Positions 48,622 through 58,425 of a DNA stretch of 64,000 bases are shown here, piece by piece (position 1 is the stretch's first letter; each line of letters starts with the position of its first letter). This stretch comes from an uncultured Pelagibacteraceae bacterium (GTDB taxonomy: Bacteria > Pseudomonadota > Alphaproteobacteria > Pelagibacterales > Pelagibacteraceae), in assembly GCA_902614125.1 (NCBI GenBank), contig CACMJW010000005.1, forward strand, positions 1 to 64,000, read 5' to 3'. The translations under genes were made by a program, and so were the position numbers. Below the pieces are notes generated by a model. It was not told where the DNA came from and ran no database searches. It saw nothing but the letters and a program-made list of their open reading frames with translations.

Positions 48622-49550
48622 ACTTTTACCATCCCATCAAACGGATCATACGTATCTATTTCTTGTGGAAGAATAGATCTGATCGCTATTTCTTCTGAAC
48701 CCATTGCCACTAAATCATCTGACTCGTATAATACTAAAGGTTTAGCTGCCATTGTATCTTTCGCCATTCCTAAAGAGTCTTTTGTTGCAACAAAATAAGT
48801 GAAAACACCATCTAAGCCTGTTAATGACTCCTTCATACCTTCTTCTAGCGTTGCACCATTTCTCATTTTTTCAGCTAGGTAAACTGCGATTAATTCAGAA
48901 TCACACTCTGACATAAATCTCATACCTTTATTTTCTAAAACTCTTCTATTATTCCAATAGTTAGTTAACTGACCGTTGTGCACAACAGATACATCGCTAA
49001 ATGGGTATCCCCAGAAAGGGTGAGCAGATTTAATATCTACACCGGACTCTGTTGCCATTCTAGCATGACCGATAGCGTGCGTTCCTTCTACTTTATCTAA
49101 GCTGTATCTTTGACATACCGCTTCAGCGTTACCTAAATCTTTAATAACCTCTAATGATTTACCCATTGATAAAATCTCAACACCAGGAACACTCTCTATT
49201 TTTTGAGAAAATTCCATTAGATCCTTATCATATTGAATTTCATATCTTAAAGAGTAGGGAAGAGTTCTTTCCTCTTTTACAATTGTAGCTCCTAAATCTT
49301 TTAAATAACCATCTACAATTTTTTTTCTTTCATCGTAAACAGAAACATCTTCCATTACAGAAGTACTTCCTTCACCAACATTTTCCCCAACTTTAAAACG
49401 CATTATAAAGTTTTGACCGTCAGTCTTACCGTACAACGCATATCCAGTAGAGTCTTCTCCTCTATGTTTTAAAGCTTGAAGCATACCTTGAAGTTCAAAC
49501 CCAACTTTAGAAGTATTTCCTCTATGAATAAGTCCAGCTATCCCGCACAT
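48609..49550 (-). CDS. Class II glutamine amidotransferase (second GlxB/MgsA-like copy)
   Basis: MCGIAGLIHRG N-terminal Cys, HRGEDSTGYALY, AIGHARMATESGVDIKSAHPFW. Confidence 0.85.
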   Translation of the reverse strand: MCGIAGLIHRGNTSKVGFELQGMLQALKHRGEDSTGYALYGKTDGQNFIMRFKVGENVGEGSTSVMEDVSVYDERKKIVDGYLKDLGATIVKEERTLPYSLRYEIQYDKDLMEFSQKIESVPGVEILSMGKSLEVIKDLGNAEAVCQRYSLDKVEGTHAIGHARMATESGVDIKSAHPFWGYPFSDVSVVHNGQLTNYWNNRRVLENKGMRFMSECDSELIAVYLAEKMRNGATLEEGMKESLTGLDGVFTYFVATKDSLGMAKDTMAAKPLVLYESDDLVAMGSEEIAIRSILPQEIDTYDPFDGMVKVWQI

Positions 49551-49572
49551 ATTTTTCCTTTCTTAATTTATA

Positions 49573-51042
49573 TTATGGTAAGCAATCTAAATAAGTATCA
49601 AGATCCCATTGAGTTGTTGCACCCAAGAATCTTTCCCACTCATCATTTTTATACCAGTGGAAGACTTTGTACATCTCATCTGGCATTGCAGATTTAATTA
49701 CATCATCTTCTGCTAATCTTTCTAAAGCTTCTCCTAAACTTAATGGAAGTTTTTTAACATCCTTACCAGCTTTTTGAGCTTCATAAATATTTCTAGATTC
49801 TGGAGCAGCTGGTTTCATCTTTTTAGTTATACCTTCATCACAAGCTTTAAGTAATGCAGCACCTAATAAATATGGGTTGTGCATACTATCTACTGATCTG
49901 TATTCAAATCTGCCTGGGGCAGAAACTCTTAATCCACAAGTTCTGTTTTGATATCCCCAGTCAGCATAAACTGGCGCCCAGAAACCTTGATCCCATAATC
50001 TTCTATATGAGTTAACTGTTGAAGATCCTAAAGCAGTTAATGCAGGTAAGTGTTTCATGATACCAGCAATTGATTGTAAACCAATTTTACCTGGCATCTG
50101 CATATCTTTAGTATCAGGCATAAAAGTATTTGTTCCACCTGAAACATAACTAAATACTTCTTCAACACCCGGTAATTTTTTATGGCCAAGTTTATTTACT
50201 GAAACTTTTCCACCTTTCCATAAAGACATATTGGTATGACACCCGCTTGCAGATACCCCCATAAATGGTTTTGTCATAAAGCAAGCTATCAATCCATTTT
50301 CTCTTGCAACCTGTGCACAGATTTGTCTGTATGTTGAAAGTCTATCAGCATTTCTTAAAACGTTATCGTATGTCCAGTTTAATTCTAATTGACCTGGTGC
50401 ATCTTCATGATCTCCCTGGATCATATCTAGACCCATTGCTTTTGAGTATTCAATAACCTTCATAAAGACAGGTCTTAAAGATTCAAATTGATCAATGTGA
50501 TAACAGAAAGGTTTTGAGAAACCTTTTCCAGTTGGTGTTCCATCTTGATTTTTTGTTAACCACATCATTTCTGGCTCTGTTCCAACTCTTAATTCAAGAC
50601 CATGTTTTTTCTTAAATTCATCCATGAAAATTCTTAAATTTCCTCTGCAGTCAGAAGTTAAATGACCTCCTGGATTTTTTCTTTCTTCTCTATTTCTAAA
50701 ACATGTACAAAAAACTCTTCCAACTCTTTTGTCCCAAGGTAATTGAACAAAAGTCTCAGGATCAGGAATACCAACTAACTCCATAGCTTCTGGTCCATAT
50801 CCAATATAATTATTGTGACGATCTAAAAATAAGTTTGCAGTTGCACCATAAACTAATTGAAAACCTCTTTCTGCGGTTCTCTCCCAATGGTCTGCTGGAA
50901 TACCTTTACCAACGACTCTGCCTGTTACAGAAATAAACTGAAAATAAATATATGTTATTCCTAACTCGTTAATTTTTTCTCTAACTTTTTTTACAAGTTT
51001 TGCTCTACCTGGTTGATTTACATGTTTTTCTAGATCAGTCAT
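49573..51042 (-). CDS. Glutamine synthetase-family protein (second, divergent GS-like copy; GlnT-like)
   Basis: GTEPEMMWL, QGDHEDAPGQLELNWTYD, ASGCHTNMSLWKGG, APGRFEYRSVDSMHNPYL. Confidence 0.8.
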   Translation of the reverse strand: MTDLEKHVNQPGRAKLVKKVREKINELGITYIYFQFISVTGRVVGKGIPADHWERTAERGFQLVYGATANLFLDRHNNYIGYGPEAMELVGIPDPETFVQLPWDKRVGRVFCTCFRNREERKNPGGHLTSDCRGNLRIFMDEFKKKHGLELRVGTEPEMMWLTKNQDGTPTGKGFSKPFCYHIDQFESLRPVFMKVIEYSKAMGLDMIQGDHEDAPGQLELNWTYDNVLRNADRLSTYRQICAQVARENGLIACFMTKPFMGVSASGCHTNMSLWKGGKVSVNKLGHKKLPGVEEVFSYVSGGTNTFMPDTKDMQMPGKIGLQSIAGIMKHLPALTALGSSTVNSYRRLWDQGFWAPVYADWGYQNRTCGLRVSAPGRFEYRSVDSMHNPYLLGAALLKACDEGITKKMKPAAPESRNIYEAQKAGKDVKKLPLSLGEALERLAEDDVIKSAMPDEMYKVFHWYKNDEWERFLGATTQWDLDTYLDCLP

Positions 51043-51110
51043 TGTCCCCCTTTAAGAATTTTAAGTTCAAAAAAGTAACTGAAAAAAAAACGTCTGTCTA
51101 CTTAGAACGG

Positions 51111-52436
51111 TTAACTCCAAGGAAACGGACTGTTCGAAGTGGGGTGCAATTCACCTTTCGCGTATCGATTGAATCTGAACGGTTTTAACAAATCACTCTC
51201 TTGACCTAAAATTTCTTGAGCAACCAAGTGTCCAACCCCAATCATTTTATAACCATGATTGGCATCTGCAATCATGTAAACGTTTTCAAAAAATCTATCG
51301 AAGATTGGAAAACTGTCTGGTGTTAAACATCCAAGACCACCTGATGGTCCTTTTCTATATAAATTTGATTTCCCTACAAATCTTTTTTGAATGTGAGCAA
51401 GAGCTGACGTCCACATATCTGCAAACTTATCTGTTGTTTGAAATTCTGGAGATTCTATTCCATATGGATCAACATTTACTTGGTCAAAATGTTTTTGAAC
51501 AATGTATGGTGAAGTTCCGCCTTGAACACCTAAACCCTCGATATCAGGTTTATAATAAATTCCCCATAGTTCATCTGTAATTAATTTACCTGTTGCATCC
51601 GAATGCAATGGTGCATCTGTATCAACATGAATTACAGGTGGTTGTTTACCTTCATTAGTTTTTAAATAATCTGCATCAACTCCAAGCACACCTTCTTGTA
51701 AAAACCAATATTTCCACATTTCAACTTCATGTGATTTTCCATCTTTTCCTTTAATCTCAGTTGTTTTTGGAAGCTCTAGCATATTCCAAAAGTCTCTTAC
51801 CCATGGACCTGCACCAACGACAACCTGATCACAATCAATAGTTCCTTGATCAGTTACAACTCCTGTAACTGCATTACTGTTACTTCCTCTTTTAAATCCT
51901 GTTACCTTAACACCTTTATGGACATGAACTCCATTGTTGTTAGCTTTGCTCTCTAAAGCTTTAATCGAATCTTTGTTAAATGCGTATCCACCTTTTTTCT
52001 CATGAAGAACAGAAGTTATTCCTTGTGCTTGCCAATCATCAAAAATTCCCTTCATGTAATTCATACAATCTTTTTCACCTTCGATGAATACAGATTCATA
52101 ACCAATAGCTTTTTGTTGCTCATAAATACTTCTTACATCTTCGTGCATTACTTCTGGTGAAATCTGCATGTAGCCAACTGGATTATATTTAAATGCTTTT
52201 GGATCACTTTCCCAAACTGAAACAGAATGGGCCATTAATTCTCTCATTGCAGGTTGGAAATAGTTGTTTCTTACAACTCCACAAGCAATACCACTCGCGC
52301 CTGCAGCTGTATCTTTTTTTTCTAAAACAACAACGTCCCCTGGATTTTTATATGTCTCTGATAATTTCCAAGCAGTACTTAAACCGTGGATACCTCCACC
52401 GATTATTACTACTTTTGCTTTTGTCGGTAATGACAT
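51111..52436 (-). CDS. FAD-dependent amine oxidoreductase (DAO/SoxB-like, sarcosine oxidase beta or MgdA-related)
   Basis: VVIIGGGIHGLSTAWKLSE dinucleotide motif; GLGCLTPDSFPIFDRFFENVYMIADANHGYKMIGVGHLVAQEI. Confidence 0.8.
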   Translation of the reverse strand: MSLPTKAKVVIIGGGIHGLSTAWKLSETYKNPGDVVVLEKKDTAAGASGIACGVVRNNYFQPAMRELMAHSVSVWESDPKAFKYNPVGYMQISPEVMHEDVRSIYEQQKAIGYESVFIEGEKDCMNYMKGIFDDWQAQGITSVLHEKKGGYAFNKDSIKALESKANNNGVHVHKGVKVTGFKRGSNSNAVTGVVTDQGTIDCDQVVVGAGPWVRDFWNMLELPKTTEIKGKDGKSHEVEMWKYWFLQEGVLGVDADYLKTNEGKQPPVIHVDTDAPLHSDATGKLITDELWGIYYKPDIEGLGVQGGTSPYIVQKHFDQVNVDPYGIESPEFQTTDKFADMWTSALAHIQKRFVGKSNLYRKGPSGGLGCLTPDSFPIFDRFFENVYMIADANHGYKMIGVGHLVAQEILGQESDLLKPFRFNRYAKGELHPTSNSPFPWS

Positions 52437-52541
52437 AAGAGAACTCTATTTTTTGCATAGGGGAAATATATAATTTTTTTTATATCTAATTTTTATAAAT
52501 AAATTAAGTAATACAACTTCAAAGTATTATCTAATAAGGGC

Positions 52542-52892
52542 CTAGAAGCTTAAATTTTTAAGGGTTCTTAAATAATCGTTGAATTCACTTACAAAAGATT
52601 GGCTTGGTTTTATGTGCTTCTTTCTTTGATCTTTCGATGTTTTTTCAAGATAGAAAAAACCTTTTTCACATGCCTCTGTAATTATAAGTGCTGATTTAGG
52701 TCTAGATGTTTTAAATAACTTTGTCTTAAGTTCCTCAACAGAAAGGTTTTGATTTAGTTTAAAAGCAGTCATTACTAGCAACATCATATGATAATGAGAG
52801 GGTGATTTTCTAAAAAAATAGTTTGATGAAGTGTGTGATAGTTTTAACTGATCTTCCCAGAATTCTAATAAGTCTTTTGTAGCTTTTGACAT
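52542..52892 (-). CDS. Small MarR-like winged-helix protein
   Basis: SVEELKTKLFKTSRPKSALIITEACEKGFFYLEKTSKDQRKKHIKPSQ resembles the MarR recognition helix and wing. Confidence 0.5.
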   Translation of the reverse strand: MSKATKDLLEFWEDQLKLSHTSSNYFFRKSPSHYHMMLLVMTAFKLNQNLSVEELKTKLFKTSRPKSALIITEACEKGFFYLEKTSKDQRKKHIKPSQSFVSEFNDYLRTLKNLSF

Positions 52893-55229
52893 TTAAGATC
52901 TAACTCTAGTTTTTTGTGGATCAAAGTGTGGAAAGCCAACTATTTTAGCCGGAATTCTTTTTTGGTGACCATCAATTTTACCAACCTCAACATCTGTTCC
53001 TATTTCAGAATGACCAACATCAATTCTACATAAAGCAATGTTTTTATTTAATTTAGGAGATAAACAAGCACTTGTTACTATACCTACTTGTGCTCTTCCA
53101 ATATGAACACAGTCACCGTGATTTGCTTTTTCTTTTCCAATTAGCTCAAGCCCAACTAATTTTTTTTGAGGATTTTCTTTTCTATTAATTAAGTTTTCTT
53201 TACCAATAAAATCATCTGTTTTCGTTTTTAGTGGTACTGAAAAACCTATTCCTGCTTCAAAAGGATCTTGCTGGCCATCAAATTCATTTCCAAATAAAAT
53301 TAAACCTGCTTCAATTCTAAGTAAATCTAATGCACCAAATCCTGCTGGAATTAAACCTTCGTCTTTACCTGCTTCCATAACTTTATCCCAAACTTCTGGT
53401 GCATGATCAGGATGACACCAAATCTCAAATCCAAGTTCGCCAGTATAACCTGTTCTTGAAACAATTAATGGAATTCCTTTTAAATCATCTGCTCTACAAA
53501 TAGTAAATCTGAACCATTGAAGTTCAGAAATAGTTGGTTGCGTAGGTGGTGTAAAAATAAATTTTTCCAAAATTTTTCTACTGTTTGGTCCTTGCAATGA
53601 AATATTATTAATTTGATCTGTAGAATTTTTAATTATTACTTTGTAATTTTTTTTCTTAGCTTGTTCTTTTAACCATTCTCCAGCGTACTCATCACCACAA
53701 ACCCATCTAAATCCTGTTTCACTTAATCTTAATAAGGTTCCATCATCAAACATCATTCCATTTTCATAACACATTGCAGAGTAAACAATTTGACCGACTG
53801 ACAATTTTTTTACATTACGTGTTAATGTATAATTCATTAACTCTTCCGCATCAGGTCCAATGATTTCAAACTTTCTCAAAGAAGATAAATCAATAACAAC
53901 TGCTTTTTCTCTACAAGCAGTGTATTCATTTATTACTCCATGTTTTGTGTAATCATTTGGCAACCAAAAACCTCTTGCATCAACATAGTTTCTAGTTAAC
54001 TTTGAAGTTCTTTCATAAAAACCAGTATTTCTTGTAAGTTTATTTTCAGAGTCTGTTTTCATTCTAAAACCAAATGATTTTGTGAATTCTTTTTTTTTGT
54101 CATAAGTTCTAACAAAAATATCAGTTGGATTCCAACCATTACAGCTATCGATATCACTAGGACAAGCTGTTGTTCCGCAAGTTAAATCTTTTAGTGCTCT
54201 AAATATTACATAGTCACCTGGTCTTGCATAAGACTCATCAGACAACACAGAGTTTTGACCACCTGCAGATGTGTTGAAAAATAAGTTTATTGCATGCCAT
54301 CCTCTTTTTTTTTGAACACCATATTTTTCCATACTTTCATTTAGATTATCTGAACAATTAGCGTGCCCAAAATATCCAGCATCTTCATAGTATTTAGATG
54401 TACAAGCTAAATTGAAAGTATCATGAATACCAACCGTATCTCTTATAACTTCAATTAAAGGCTCATGATCAATATCATAAAATTTTGAGAATAAACCAGG
54501 TCCAGGAAAAGTATGACCCATGAAAGTTCTTGTTGTTTGCCAGTCCAAACCGTTTTCTTGTCCTTTACCTAATTTAGCAGTATCAAAAGCTACAAAGTCT
54601 GAGCACTGCCTTCCTGTAGGTGTAATTATTTGTATATAATCTCCTTCTTTAACTTGATAAGCATCAGCGGTTGTTCTTTTAATATTTATTTCTCCAGATG
54701 GATCATATACAGGATCAGGAATTACCAAGAATTCTTTATCTTGCTTTTTTTCAGCTCTTTTAACTAAAACAGTTAAATCAGTTGATGGGTTTTGTTCATG
54801 TACTAACATTGCATTTCCTGGTGCAGAAATTATGCAATAACATTTGTCTTTAGATTTTAATTTTATAGTTTCTTTAGCAACTGTATCTTTATTAAAAAGA
54901 ATTGCTGATTTAGATTTTTCTATATCTAGGTTTCTTTTTTTTAATTGATAGAGAGCCTGTAAAGATGTTTCGTTTTTGTTAAATAAAATTTTTTTTATTT
55001 CAAAACTATTTTTACTTTCTTTTAAATTTAGAATTCCTAACTCAGATTTTCCATCTTTGTTAAAAACTGTAATTTCGCAAATTTGATTTCCTTCATCGTT
55101 AATAATTTCAATTTCATCATCAGGAAGAATTTGAACACCAGTTAGTCCTCCACCATTTACTACATATCTTTCAACTCCAAGTGGAAATACATTTAAGCCA
55201 GGTTCTTTTATGTTTAAACTTGTTTGCAT
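52893..55229 (-). CDS. tdm: Trimethylamine N-oxide demethylase-like (DUF1989-GcvT fusion)
   Basis: N-terminal DUF1989-type region (RQCSDFVAFD, HDTFNLACTSKYYEDAGYFGHANCSDNL, DLTCGTTACPSDIDSCNGWNPTDI) fused to GcvT domain (VSRTGYTGELGFEIW, RIEAGLILFGNEF). Confidence 0.85.
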   Translation of the reverse strand: MQTSLNIKEPGLNVFPLGVERYVVNGGGLTGVQILPDDEIEIINDEGNQICEITVFNKDGKSELGILNLKESKNSFEIKKILFNKNETSLQALYQLKKRNLDIEKSKSAILFNKDTVAKETIKLKSKDKCYCIISAPGNAMLVHEQNPSTDLTVLVKRAEKKQDKEFLVIPDPVYDPSGEINIKRTTADAYQVKEGDYIQIITPTGRQCSDFVAFDTAKLGKGQENGLDWQTTRTFMGHTFPGPGLFSKFYDIDHEPLIEVIRDTVGIHDTFNLACTSKYYEDAGYFGHANCSDNLNESMEKYGVQKKRGWHAINLFFNTSAGGQNSVLSDESYARPGDYVIFRALKDLTCGTTACPSDIDSCNGWNPTDIFVRTYDKKKEFTKSFGFRMKTDSENKLTRNTGFYERTSKLTRNYVDARGFWLPNDYTKHGVINEYTACREKAVVIDLSSLRKFEIIGPDAEELMNYTLTRNVKKLSVGQIVYSAMCYENGMMFDDGTLLRLSETGFRWVCGDEYAGEWLKEQAKKKNYKVIIKNSTDQINNISLQGPNSRKILEKFIFTPPTQPTISELQWFRFTICRADDLKGIPLIVSRTGYTGELGFEIWCHPDHAPEVWDKVMEAGKDEGLIPAGFGALDLLRIEAGLILFGNEFDGQQDPFEAGIGFSVPLKTKTDDFIGKENLINRKENPQKKLVGLELIGKEKANHGDCVHIGRAQVGIVTSACLSPKLNKNIALCRIDVGHSEIGTDVEVGKIDGHQKRIPAKIVGFPHFDPQKTRVRS

Positions 55230-55314
55230 AAACTATTTGTCACGGCATTATTAATTATAAAGTATAATAACAGTAGTCATAAAATTTATATATATTTAAT
55301 ATAATTAACTCGTA

Positions 55315-55343
55315 TTGACTATAACACTGAATTTAAGGATAAT
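55315..55343 (+). promoter_or_regulatory. Putative sigma70-type promoter for tmoX
   Basis: TTGACT (55315-55320), 17-nt spacer, GATAAT (55338-55343), followed by a Shine-Dalgarno-like AGGGG before ATG 55375. Confidence 0.65.
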
Positions 55344-55374
55344 TTAATTACTTAATATTAAGAAAGGGGAACAA

Positions 55375-56322
55375 ATGAGAAAACTAATATCTCTACTATC
55401 AGCAGTAGTTATCTCTGCAGTAAGTTTTGCAGGTATATCTAATGCAGCAGATAGTAAAAAACCCATCGTAATCCCAACACATAACTGGTCAAGCCAAATT
55501 GTTATGGCATACGTTATTGGTGGTATTTTTGAAAGCATGGGTAATAACGTTAAATACGTTAACGCAGACTCACAAGCAGTATACGAGTCTATAAGAATTG
55601 GTGATGTAACAATATCACACGAAGTTTGGGAATCTGCATTTGGTAAATCATTTACAACTGCTTTAGATAAAGGTGGTTTAATAGATATGGGTGACCATGA
55701 AGCTAGAACGCTTGAGGATATGGGATATCCGAACTGGGTTGTAGAAAAAGGTTTATGCCCAGGATTACCAGATTGGACAGCTTTAAAAAATCCAGATTGT
55801 GCAAAAAACTTCACAACTCCTGATTCACCAGATGGAAAAGGAAGAATGTTAGAAGGTCCACAAACTTGGCATGGTGACTTAATTCCTCAAAGAGTTGATG
55901 CTCTTGGATTAGGAGATCTATGGTGGGTAAAATTTGCTGGAAGCGCAGATGCACTATGGGCTGAATTATCAGCAGCTGAAAAAGAAGGAAGAGGAACAAT
56001 AATCTTCAACTGGACACCAAACTTTACTGATGGTGCTGGTTTTACGTTTATTGATTTCCCTCCATACACAGCAGGTTGCAGACCTGAGGATGGTGGAGAT
56101 GGAAAATGTGGATCGCCAGATGGTTATTTGAAAAAAGCGGCACATGAAGATTTTCCAAAAACTCATCCAAAAGCAGCAGCAGCTTTCAAAAAATTGTCAT
56201 TCTCTACAAGTCAAATTGGAGCAATGGCAGCTTTAGTTGACGTTGATAAAATGACTCACGAAGATGCAGCCAAAAAGTGGTTAGCTGATAACAAGAGTGT
56301 TTGGCAAGCGTTTACTAAATAA
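55375..56322 (+). CDS. tmoX: TMAO/quaternary-amine ABC transporter substrate-binding protein (OpuAC family)
   Basis: Signal peptide; PIVIPTHNWSSQIVMAYVIGGIFESMGNNVKYV; next to tdm and tmoW/V. Confidence 0.85.
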   Translation: MRKLISLLSAVVISAVSFAGISNAADSKKPIVIPTHNWSSQIVMAYVIGGIFESMGNNVKYVNADSQAVYESIRIGDVTISHEVWESAFGKSFTTALDKGGLIDMGDHEARTLEDMGYPNWVVEKGLCPGLPDWTALKNPDCAKNFTTPDSPDGKGRMLEGPQTWHGDLIPQRVDALGLGDLWWVKFAGSADALWAELSAAEKEGRGTIIFNWTPNFTDGAGFTFIDFPPYTAGCRPEDGGDGKCGSPDGYLKKAAHEDFPKTHPKAAAAFKKLSFSTSQIGAMAALVDVDKMTHEDAAKKWLADNKSVWQAFTK

Positions 56323-56341
56323 GGATAAGAGCTAAATTTTA

Positions 56342-56378
56342 AATCCTCCCCAACTTTGTTGGGGGGGATTTTTTTTTA
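56342..56378 (+). terminator. Rho-independent terminator downstream of tmoX
   Basis: AATCCTCCCCAAC ttt GTTGGGGGGGATT followed by a run of T. Confidence 0.85.
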
Positions 56379-56402
56379 ATTAATCTTGTGTAAAATATTA
56401 TT

Positions 56403-56780
56403 ATGAAAAAATATTTTATTTTCGTTTTTTTAAGTTTTTTGATCAGTTCCACGGTTTTTGCTAGAAGTACAGGGTGTAAAGAAGGAAATTGTGAAAATGG
56501 TTTTGGTAAATGGATTTATACAGACAAAACAACTTATGAAGGAGAATGGGTTGCAACAAAAAAACAGGGTCAAGGAACAGAGACTTGGCCTAATGGATAT
56601 ATCTATAAAGGTGAATTTAAAAATAGTATGTGGAGTGGACAAGGAGTTTTAACATTTCCTGATGGCTCAACGTATGAAGGTGAGTGGAAAAATGGATTTA
56701 TGAATGGCGAAGGAACATTCACTTGGTCTGACGGAAAACAAAAATCAGGTATTTGGGAAAATGGCAAACTCCAAGAATAA
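56403..56780 (+). CDS. Secreted MORN-repeat protein
   Basis: Signal peptide; repeated YEGEW / YKGEFKNSMWSGQGVLTFPDGSTYEGEWKNGFMNGEGTFTW. Confidence 0.85.
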   Translation: MKKYFIFVFLSFLISSTVFARSTGCKEGNCENGFGKWIYTDKTTYEGEWVATKKQGQGTETWPNGYIYKGEFKNSMWSGQGVLTFPDGSTYEGEWKNGFMNGEGTFTWSDGKQKSGIWENGKLQE

Positions 56781-56785
56781 TTAAA

Positions 56786-57331
56786 ATGAATACTTACTTT
56801 AATAAATTTAGATCATTACCAGAATCTTTAAGGCAATTAATTGGTCTTATTTTTATTACAATTATTATTATTATCTCATTTTCCATTTTAAATACTATCT
56901 TTGGTCAAGGCGATGAATTAGTTAAAAAAATGAAATTAGAGGAAGAGAGAATAGCAAAAGAAAAAAAACTAAGCGCATTAATATCAAAATTACCATCCGG
57001 TATTTTGGTAACATTTGACGGCACAGATCATTTTAAATTATCTGATGAGTTATATGAAGCTGTATGTAATGCCACAAAATTAATTCCACAACGTGCGATT
57101 ATGGGTGCAAATTTTTTGAATTTTAGAGCACACGAAATTTATACAATTAATGGAAACAAAATAGATGAAACATTTGTTAAATGGGATAAAGAGAAAAATA
57201 AGTGTTTTGCAGGTTTTACCGTAAGTGGAAATAATGTAGGCATAGATGAAAGTATCACAGTCAGTGGTGAGGCATTAAGCTTTTTAAGCACAGGAATAGA
57301 TACAAGAGTTTATTACATTAAAAATTTTTAA
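56786..57331 (+). CDS. Single-TM protein of unknown function
   Basis: Met at 56786 (MNTYFNKFRSLPESLRQLIGLIFITIIIIISF) avoids the overlap with the MORN gene implied by ORF start 56753. Confidence 0.6.
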   Translation: MNTYFNKFRSLPESLRQLIGLIFITIIIIISFSILNTIFGQGDELVKKMKLEEERIAKEKKLSALISKLPSGILVTFDGTDHFKLSDELYEAVCNATKLIPQRAIMGANFLNFRAHEIYTINGNKIDETFVKWDKEKNKCFAGFTVSGNNVGIDESITVSGEALSFLSTGIDTRVYYIKNF

Positions 57332-57393
57332 TTTGGAGATGGATAATTATATCGATTTAACTTTGTATAAATTTCATATAATTTAAATTAATT

Positions 57394-58422
57394 ATGTCAG
57401 AAGCTGTTATTAAATGTGAAAATGTTTATAAAATTTTTGGTACTAATGCCCAAAAAATGCTTCAAGAAGCAAATGGCAATGTAGACGCCAAAACATTCCA
57501 AGAAAATGGATGTATCGTTGGCGTTAACGATGCTTCTTTTGAAGTTTCTAAAGGAGAAATGCTTGTTGTAATGGGATTGTCTGGATCTGGCAAATCGACA
57601 TTACTCAGATGCATATCAAGATTGACTGATGCAACAGGTGGAAAGATTTTCATCGAAGGTCAGGATTTACTTAAATTGAATAATAAAGAATTAATTAATC
57701 TTAGAAGAAATAAAATGGGAATGGTATTTCAAAGTTTTGCATTACTGCCACATAAAACAGTAGTTGAAAATATTGCATTTCCTTTACAAATAAAGGGAAT
57801 TAAAACTGAAGACAGTATTAGCAAAGCAATGGACATGGTTAAACTCGTTGGACTTGATGGAAGAGAAAACTATTTTCCAAGAGAACTTTCAGGTGGACAA
57901 CAACAAAGAGTAGGTATTGCAAGATCTTTAGCGGTTGAACCAGATATTTGGTTTTTAGATGAACCATTTTCAGCATTAGATCCATTGATAAGAAAAGAAA
58001 TGCAGGATGAATTTCTAAGACTTCAAGAAAAACTCCAAAAAACAATTATGTTTATTACTCATGATTTTGATGAAGCATTAAAGCTTGCAGATAGAATTGC
58101 AATTATGAAAGATGGAATTATTGAACAATTAGATACACCTGCAAATATAGTTTTAAATCCTGCCACAGAATACGTAAAAAAATTTACAGAGGAAGTGCCA
58201 AGAGAAAAAGTATTAACCATTGAAGATGTAATGGATAAAACAAATTCTGAAAGTTCTGATTTAAAAGTTTTAAAGGATGAAATTATAGAAAATGTTGCAG
58301 AAAAAATCCTTACCCAAGAAAAATCAGTTTCAGTTATTGATCAAGATAATAAAATTGTTGGGTCAATTAATCCATCTAAGATTATACAAACAGTATTTGG
58401 AGGCAGAAAAAGTAATAGCTAA
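57394..58422 (+). CDS. tmoW: TMAO/glycine betaine-type ABC transporter ATP-binding protein
   Basis: GLSGSGKSTLLRCI, LSGGQQQRVGIARSL, DEPFSALDPLIRKEMQDE; CBS-like C-terminus. Confidence 0.85.
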   Translation: MSEAVIKCENVYKIFGTNAQKMLQEANGNVDAKTFQENGCIVGVNDASFEVSKGEMLVVMGLSGSGKSTLLRCISRLTDATGGKIFIEGQDLLKLNNKELINLRRNKMGMVFQSFALLPHKTVVENIAFPLQIKGIKTEDSISKAMDMVKLVGLDGRENYFPRELSGGQQQRVGIARSLAVEPDIWFLDEPFSALDPLIRKEMQDEFLRLQEKLQKTIMFITHDFDEALKLADRIAIMKDGIIEQLDTPANIVLNPATEYVKKFTEEVPREKVLTIEDVMDKTNSESSDLKVLKDEIIENVAEKILTQEKSVSVIDQDNKIVGSINPSKIIQTVFGGRKSNS

Positions 58423-58425
58423 ATT

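Noticed and set aside
55344-55814. 156-aa minus-strand ORF opposite tmoX
   Set aside because: Entirely antisense to a well-supported binding-protein gene; no family features.
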